DNA of 8,643 nucleotides from a bacterium. GTDB lineage: Bacteria; Auribacterota; UBA3054; B51-G9. A program made the translations under genes and the position numbers. The notes under the pieces are model-generated. The model did no database searches and was not told where the DNA came from. It saw nothing but the letters and a program-made list of their open reading frames with translations. The stretch is from NCBI GenBank assembly GCA_029939815.1, contig JAOZSF010000017.1, forward strand, positions 1-8,643, written 5' to 3'. Below, piece by piece: positions 4,784 through 8,643 of the stretch (position 1 is the stretch's first letter; every line of letters begins with the position of its first letter).

Positions 4784-7498
4784 TTAATTTAACAATTTAT
4801 TTTGTCTTAGAAACATTTCCCATAGCAAATAAGGTCGAACATACTTGCCTGTAACCGTATTAAATTCCTGTGAAAAGAATTCAGGAATTAAGCCGTTTTT
4901 ATTTTGTTGTAGATAAAATTTTTCTACCGCGTTTAAAAGCAAATTCGCGAGACGATTGTTTTGTGAAGTTCTTGTTTTATCGGCTTCAGCGGCATCGAAC
5001 AATGCGTCAACAAATGAAAGTGTAGCTTCCGTAGAGAATAATCCCTCATAATTTCCCGGAGTTGGCAATCCGACGTTTTCTTCTGCCATTCCAATTCCCC
5101 GAGTTGCGCTTTTCGATGTTTTTTTCATAAAGACTTCTCCGAGAAGTAGTAATCTATCTGCTTCTTTGAGGAATAATTTATTTTCTGTAATTTTATACGC
5201 TTTAATATTTGCTTTTGCTAATTTTGCGTAAGCAGAAAGTGATGGAATATTATTTGAGGAGAATATTAATTTACCACGAAGTTTTGATAATAAACTAATG
5301 CCAAGAGAAACTGAGTCTTCGTTTCCGGTCTTTTTACCTTCAATCAATAGCTTAAGAATTTTATCTGGGAGTTCTCGTGTTCCGGACCGACTGATTATTT
5401 TTTTTCCTGTTATTTTTTTATCAAGTGTCCAGTCTAATTGTGTGCATAAATCCAGCAATTCATTTTGCACGTTTTTATTTTTATGTATTTTTGTGAGCAA
5501 GTTTGAATATATTTTATTGATTTCGGCTGTGATCTCCGGATTCCATTTTTTGCTTTTGGATGAGCGGAGTAGGCCAATCTGCTTATTTATTTCATCATAA
5601 TCAAAGGCGATGGTAGAATCAATTGACATGATGAATTTTTTCATCAATCTTTCTTTTTCCGCGTCAATAAGCGGTACAGGTACAACTCCGAGCTGAAGAA
5701 CATTCGGCAATAATCTATCAGGGGCAACATTTTCGGGAACAATTTTTACGGAAGTTTTTATTGAGAATGATTCTTTAGGTCTAAGTTTTTTTAATGTATT
5801 TCCAAAAGCCGGTTTGGCTATATTAGCAATAGTGTATCTCCGGGTTTTTGCGTTGCTTTTTTTGAAAAGCCACATCATATTATTATTATTTCCAAATGAT
5901 CCTTTTGGATTTTCAAAACAAATTGACCCGCCAAGACTTCCGGCATAAGCGAAAGGTATTAGTTGTTTTGAAAATGGGACGAGGTAATTAATGGAATTAT
6001 TAAACATCCATTTTCGTTTTTGAGGTTGTACAGTTGAAGTCAACTTTTTAAATTGAAATCCCGGGATAATAATTGTGCTGTTTCCATCAGCTTCCAGATT
6101 AAAAACAGGATTAGATATTTTTGCAATTTTCAAGTCATTTTTAGTGAAAATCTTTGTTTCAATATTTATTTCGGACGAGTTTGCGGGATGCGAATAATAT
6201 TGTTCAATAATCAATCCACCTGTTTCTTTACTGAAAATCCAGCCACGCAATACCACCTTGTTTTCCGGTGGTTCAAAATATCGTGCCGATTTCGGCAGAA
6301 AGGTTAAAGTTTTTATTTGATTATTTGGAGTAATAATATCAAACATTGCAAGTTTTCTTGTAGTTGCCACAGTTTTAAACTTGCCGTTATTTTTAACCAT
6401 AAACCGCGCTCTTTGGATTCCATCCGATGATTTAATGAATCGTATTTTCAGATTATCCTGCACCCAGTCATAAGCGATCAAATTTTCTTTTGGATTTACA
6501 ATTATTTCCCATCTGTTTTCACTTTTCATTTTTGAACAGAAATTTTGTGGAGAATAAAGCGGAACATTAAACTTCTTTTTTTGATTTAGAAACACCGATA
6601 CTATTTCTCCTTTTATTTCTGATATCTTCTTATGTGTATGGACCATCCATTCAATTTCCGTTACTCCTCCTGCCGGGATGTCAGGTATTAACTGTGTTTG
6701 TTTCTTTTCATCTATAACTCCCGATTTTTTATCAACATAAATTTTAATCGCATTATCCGGGCTGCTTGTATAATCTTTCCATCCCGAATTTTTTAATGTC
6801 GCGATAATTTTAACCGTCTTTCCATCCCGCGGTTCGATTGATTTTGAATTTATATCTATGAGTTTGATTTCAGGGACAAGAAATACGTTGTCAGTCTCTT
6901 TAAAATCCGAGTTGATATTTTCAGTGCCGGCAATTTTCCACGTTTTATTTGAATCTGTTGTTCCAAATTGAATGTCGGATTTTTGAGTTGAATTATTAAT
7001 TTTTTTCAAATCAATTAGCGCAGGTAAAATCAAATCAACCGGCGAGATATCTTTTAAAGAAGGATAAAATATTTCAAAAGAAAAATTTACAGAACCGAAG
7101 TGATCAACGGTTGGGGTCGCTCTAAAAAATACTGGTTGGTCTGTGTTAATCTTTGTATCAAATAATTTTGCACCATTAGCAACTAATCTGCATTGCGCGG
7201 TCCCGTTTTTTTCCGCAGCAGCAATCGCACAAATAAAGTTCACTTTTTTGCCTGATAAATCATTAACTTTTATTCTGACGAAAAGAGAGGTTCGTGATGT
7301 TCCCGGCAATAGAGAAATACGAAGACATTGAACAGGAATGCCATCAATATAATGAAAAGACGGTTGAACCACTGCATCTTTGCTTATAGTCAAAGAATTG
7401 ATTTCGTTAACCGGGTCACATAATATTTCTCCTTTAAAAGAAACAGCGTAAACGCCGGCAGTAAGAGCAACAACAAAAATCATCAGGAAATTTTTCAT
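4784..7498 (-). CDS. Large secreted protein of unknown function, CARDB-like domain and helical C-terminus
   Basis: I do not recognise the family. The 904-aa protein starts with a signal peptide (MKNFLMIFVVALTAGVYA), so it is exported. Residues 20-165 are beta-rich and may be a carbohydrate-binding-like or Ig-like module. Residues 205-315 resemble a CARDB-type Ig domain (PEIKLIDINSKSIEPRDGKTVKIIATLKN, then GGVTEIEWMVHTHKK). Residues 325-590 are rich in beta strands and aromatic residues. Residues 610-900 are largely helical and end in EENVGLPTPGNYEGLFSTEATLSFVDALFDA and FYLQQNKNGLIPEFF, which recall the alpha/alpha-barrel of some glycoside hydrolases or lyases. No sorting motif or C-terminal anchor is visible. 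It overlaps the argD stop by one base and precedes the fumarase alpha gene by 7 nt. A role in polysaccharide binding or breakdown is inference from architecture and the nearby rhamnosidase-like gene. Confidence 0.8.
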   Translation of the reverse strand: MKNFLMIFVVALTAGVYAVSFKGEILCDPVNEINSLTISKDAVVQPSFHYIDGIPVQCLRISLLPGTSRTSLFVRIKVNDLSGKKVNFICAIAAAEKNGTAQCRLVANGAKLFDTKINTDQPVFFRATPTVDHFGSVNFSFEIFYPSLKDISPVDLILPALIDLKKINNSTQKSDIQFGTTDSNKTWKIAGTENINSDFKETDNVFLVPEIKLIDINSKSIEPRDGKTVKIIATLKNSGWKDYTSSPDNAIKIYVDKKSGVIDEKKQTQLIPDIPAGGVTEIEWMVHTHKKISEIKGEIVSVFLNQKKKFNVPLYSPQNFCSKMKSENRWEIIVNPKENLIAYDWVQDNLKIRFIKSSDGIQRARFMVKNNGKFKTVATTRKLAMFDIITPNNQIKTLTFLPKSARYFEPPENKVVLRGWIFSKETGGLIIEQYYSHPANSSEINIETKIFTKNDLKIAKISNPVFNLEADGNSTIIIPGFQFKKLTSTVQPQKRKWMFNNSINYLVPFSKQLIPFAYAGSLGGSICFENPKGSFGNNNNMMWLFKKSNAKTRRYTIANIAKPAFGNTLKKLRPKESFSIKTSVKIVPENVAPDRLLPNVLQLGVVPVPLIDAEKERLMKKFIMSIDSTIAFDYDEINKQIGLLRSSKSKKWNPEITAEINKIYSNLLTKIHKNKNVQNELLDLCTQLDWTLDKKITGKKIISRSGTRELPDKILKLLIEGKKTGNEDSVSLGISLLSKLRGKLIFSSNNIPSLSAYAKLAKANIKAYKITENKLFLKEADRLLLLGEVFMKKTSKSATRGIGMAEENVGLPTPGNYEGLFSTEATLSFVDALFDAAEADKTRTSQNNRLANLLLNAVEKFYLQQNKNGLIPEFFSQEFNTVTGKYVRPYLLWEMFLRQNKLLN

Positions 7499-7500
7499 TA
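7496..7500 (-). other. TAATG stop/start overlap joining argD and the secreted-protein gene
   Basis: On the - strand TAA (7500-7498) ends argD, and ATG (7498-7496) begins the secreted protein; they share one A. No strong Shine-Dalgarno precedes the ATG, so start by ribosomes finishing argD is likely. The arrangement is seen directly; the coupling is inferred. Confidence 0.75.
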
Positions 7501-8643
7501 TATTTTTGACAGGGCTTTTTGTAAAGAGTTAAACGCGGTTTCGATTTCATTTTCTGAAATGAAAACAGAGGTTAGAAATCGTATTACAGAATCGTGAGTA
7601 CAATTCACAAGAACATTATCCTCAAGACAATTTTTAACAATCGGTTGGCCAGGAATATCGAGTTCAATTCCAAGCATTGTTCCCGCGCCGCGAATATCGC
7701 GAATCACATTAAATTGCTGCTTAAGCGCTTCCGCCTTTTGTTTCAGGAATTTTTCTGCCGCACGAGCTTTTTCGAGCCCTTTTTCTTTTTCAAGAACAGA
7801 AAGAACGGCAAGTCCTGCCGCGCAAACGAGAGGATTACCACCATAAGTTGAAGCATGAGTTCCCGGCTGCAAAACATCGGCGACATTTTCTGCCGCGACA
7901 ATTGCGCCAATGGGAACGCCGCCGCCGAGAGCTTTTGCGAGGGTCATAATATCGGGTTGCACGTCATACAATTGGAATCCGAACCATTCCCCTGTTCTTG
8001 CGACCCCTGTTTGCACTTCATCAAAAATCAGCAGGCAATTTTTTTCATCGCAAATTTTTCTAAGTTCCCGGAAATATTTTTGCGATGCCATGTTTATTCC
8101 GCCTTCGCCTTGAATCGGCTCAATCATAATCGCGCAGGTTTGATCATCAATAATTTCTTCAACTGCGGAAATATCACCAAAAGGAACATAAGAGAATCCC
8201 GGAATAAGCGGTTCAAAATCTTTTCTGTATTTTTCCTGACCTGTGGCTGCAAGTGCACCGAGTGTTCTGCCGTGAAAAGAATCGAGCATAGAGATAAATT
8301 TCCATTTGCCTTTATCTTTTCCCCATTTTTTTGCTATTTTCATAGCTCCCTCATTTGCTTCCGCGCCTGAATTTGAGAAAAATACTTTCCCCGGAAAACT
8401 GCGTTCAATAATTTTTTTCGCGAGTTGTCCCTGTAAGGGTAAAAGATAATTATTAGGTGCGTGAAGAAGTTTTCCTGCCTGTTCTTGAATGGCAGCAACC
8501 ACTTCCGGATGGCAATGACCTACAATATTAACTCCCCAGCCGGGATACATATCGAGATATTTTTCTCCGTTTTCTTCAGTAAGCCATGAACCTTTCCCTT
8601 CAACAAATGAAAGCGGCAATCTGCCGACAGAAGGGATAATATA
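7498..8643 (-). CDS. argD: Acetylornithine-type aminotransferase (ArgD), 5'-truncated by the window edge
   Basis: This is a PLP-dependent class III aminotransferase of the ArgD type, which converts N-acetylglutamate semialdehyde to N2-acetylornithine in arginine synthesis and may also serve lysine or ornithine metabolism. Counting from base 8643, 381 residues are visible. The frame stays open to the edge and reads YIIPSVGRLPLSF, matching the ArgD N-terminus, so the true start lies outside and roughly 10-20 residues are missing. The TTG at 8619 is not the start. Visible motifs are FSNSGAEANEGAMK (PLP phosphate binding), FHGRTLGALAATGQEKY, IEPIQGEGG, FDEVQTGVARTG (D208) and TLAKALGGG, whose K237 is the likely Schiff-base lysine, then THASTYGGNPL. 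The C-terminal segment reads VIRFLTSVFISENE where RxxPPL is usual. It is first of four - strand genes in the window; any upstream arginine genes are not visible. Confidence 0.93.
   Translation of the reverse strand, partial: YIIPSVGRLPLSFVEGKGSWLTEENGEKYLDMYPGWGVNIVGHCHPEVVAAIQEQAGKLLHAPNNYLLPLQGQLAKKIIERSFPGKVFFSNSGAEANEGAMKIAKKWGKDKGKWKFISMLDSFHGRTLGALAATGQEKYRKDFEPLIPGFSYVPFGDISAVEEIIDDQTCAIMIEPIQGEGGINMASQKYFRELRKICDEKNCLLIFDEVQTGVARTGEWFGFQLYDVQPDIMTLAKALGGGVPIGAIVAAENVADVLQPGTHASTYGGNPLVCAAGLAVLSVLEKEKGLEKARAAEKFLKQKAEALKQQFNVIRDIRGAGTMLGIELDIPGQPIVKNCLEDNVLVNCTHDSVIRFLTSVFISENEIETAFNSLQKALSKI

Noticed and set aside
7855..8370. 171-residue + strand open frame opposite argD
   Set aside because: It is antisense to a clear aminotransferase with full catalytic motifs. 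The translation is Cys/Phe/Asn-rich, as expected from the complement of such a gene.
8617..8619. TTG as the argD start
   Set aside because: The frame remains open to the window edge and upstream codons give VGR before LPLSF, matching the conserved ArgD N-terminus, so the gene is cut by the window.
1..8643. CRISPR array, tRNA, rRNA, transposase, phage or toxin-antitoxin genes
   Set aside because: I looked for regularly spaced repeats, cloverleaf-like segments and recognisable mobile-element proteins and saw none.

Overview
The window is an AT-rich stretch (A+T clearly above half by eye) with five protein-coding genes. One lies on the + strand. Four tightly packed genes lie on the - strand and converge on it. 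The starts visible here lack strong Shine-Dalgarno sites, the intergenic DNA holds several palindromic REP-like elements, and a GH78-like rhamnosidase sits beside a large secreted protein of unknown family. Together these suggest an uncultivated carbohydrate-degrading bacterium of the PVC (Lentisphaerota/Kiritimatiellota-like) or Bacteroidota-like kind. This placement is an inference, not a demonstration.

Layout. Bases 1-223 are non-coding and hold three stacked elements: a TTGAGCTTGTCGAAA segment, a 10-bp palindrome followed by a second imperfect hairpin, and a triple CTTATG repeat. Bases 224-1984 (+) encode a 586-aa membrane protein. It has a signal peptide, a CPHC thioredoxin-like domain, a six-helix CcdA/DsbD-type electron-transfer domain (NPCAF and VCTGQ cysteines) and a C-terminal extracytoplasmic region with a degenerate C39-peptidase-like segment (CGGCGEA ... 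QQHAAVLL). Bases 1985-2236 are a convergent intergenic region with a probable terminator for the - strand transcript and a separate 8-bp palindrome.

The - strand genes, in transcription order, are: an ornithine-type aminotransferase ArgD (7498-8643, its 5' end beyond the window); a 904-aa secreted protein with a CARDB-like Ig domain, a beta-rich middle and a helical C-terminus (7498-4784); the alpha subunit of a class I [4Fe-4S] fumarase/tartrate dehydratase (4776-3934); and a cytoplasmic GH78-type alpha-L-rhamnosidase-like protein with a GTG start (3901-2237). Spacings are a 1-nt overlap (TAATG), 7 nt and 32 nt, so this looks like one operon ending at the hairpin near 2051-2075.

How the genes might work together is unclear. 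ArgD (arginine/ornithine metabolism), a fumarase alpha subunit without its beta partner, and two carbohydrate-associated proteins do not form a textbook pathway. The most unusual object is the three-part + strand redox protein. The most under-described one is the 904-aa secreted protein.
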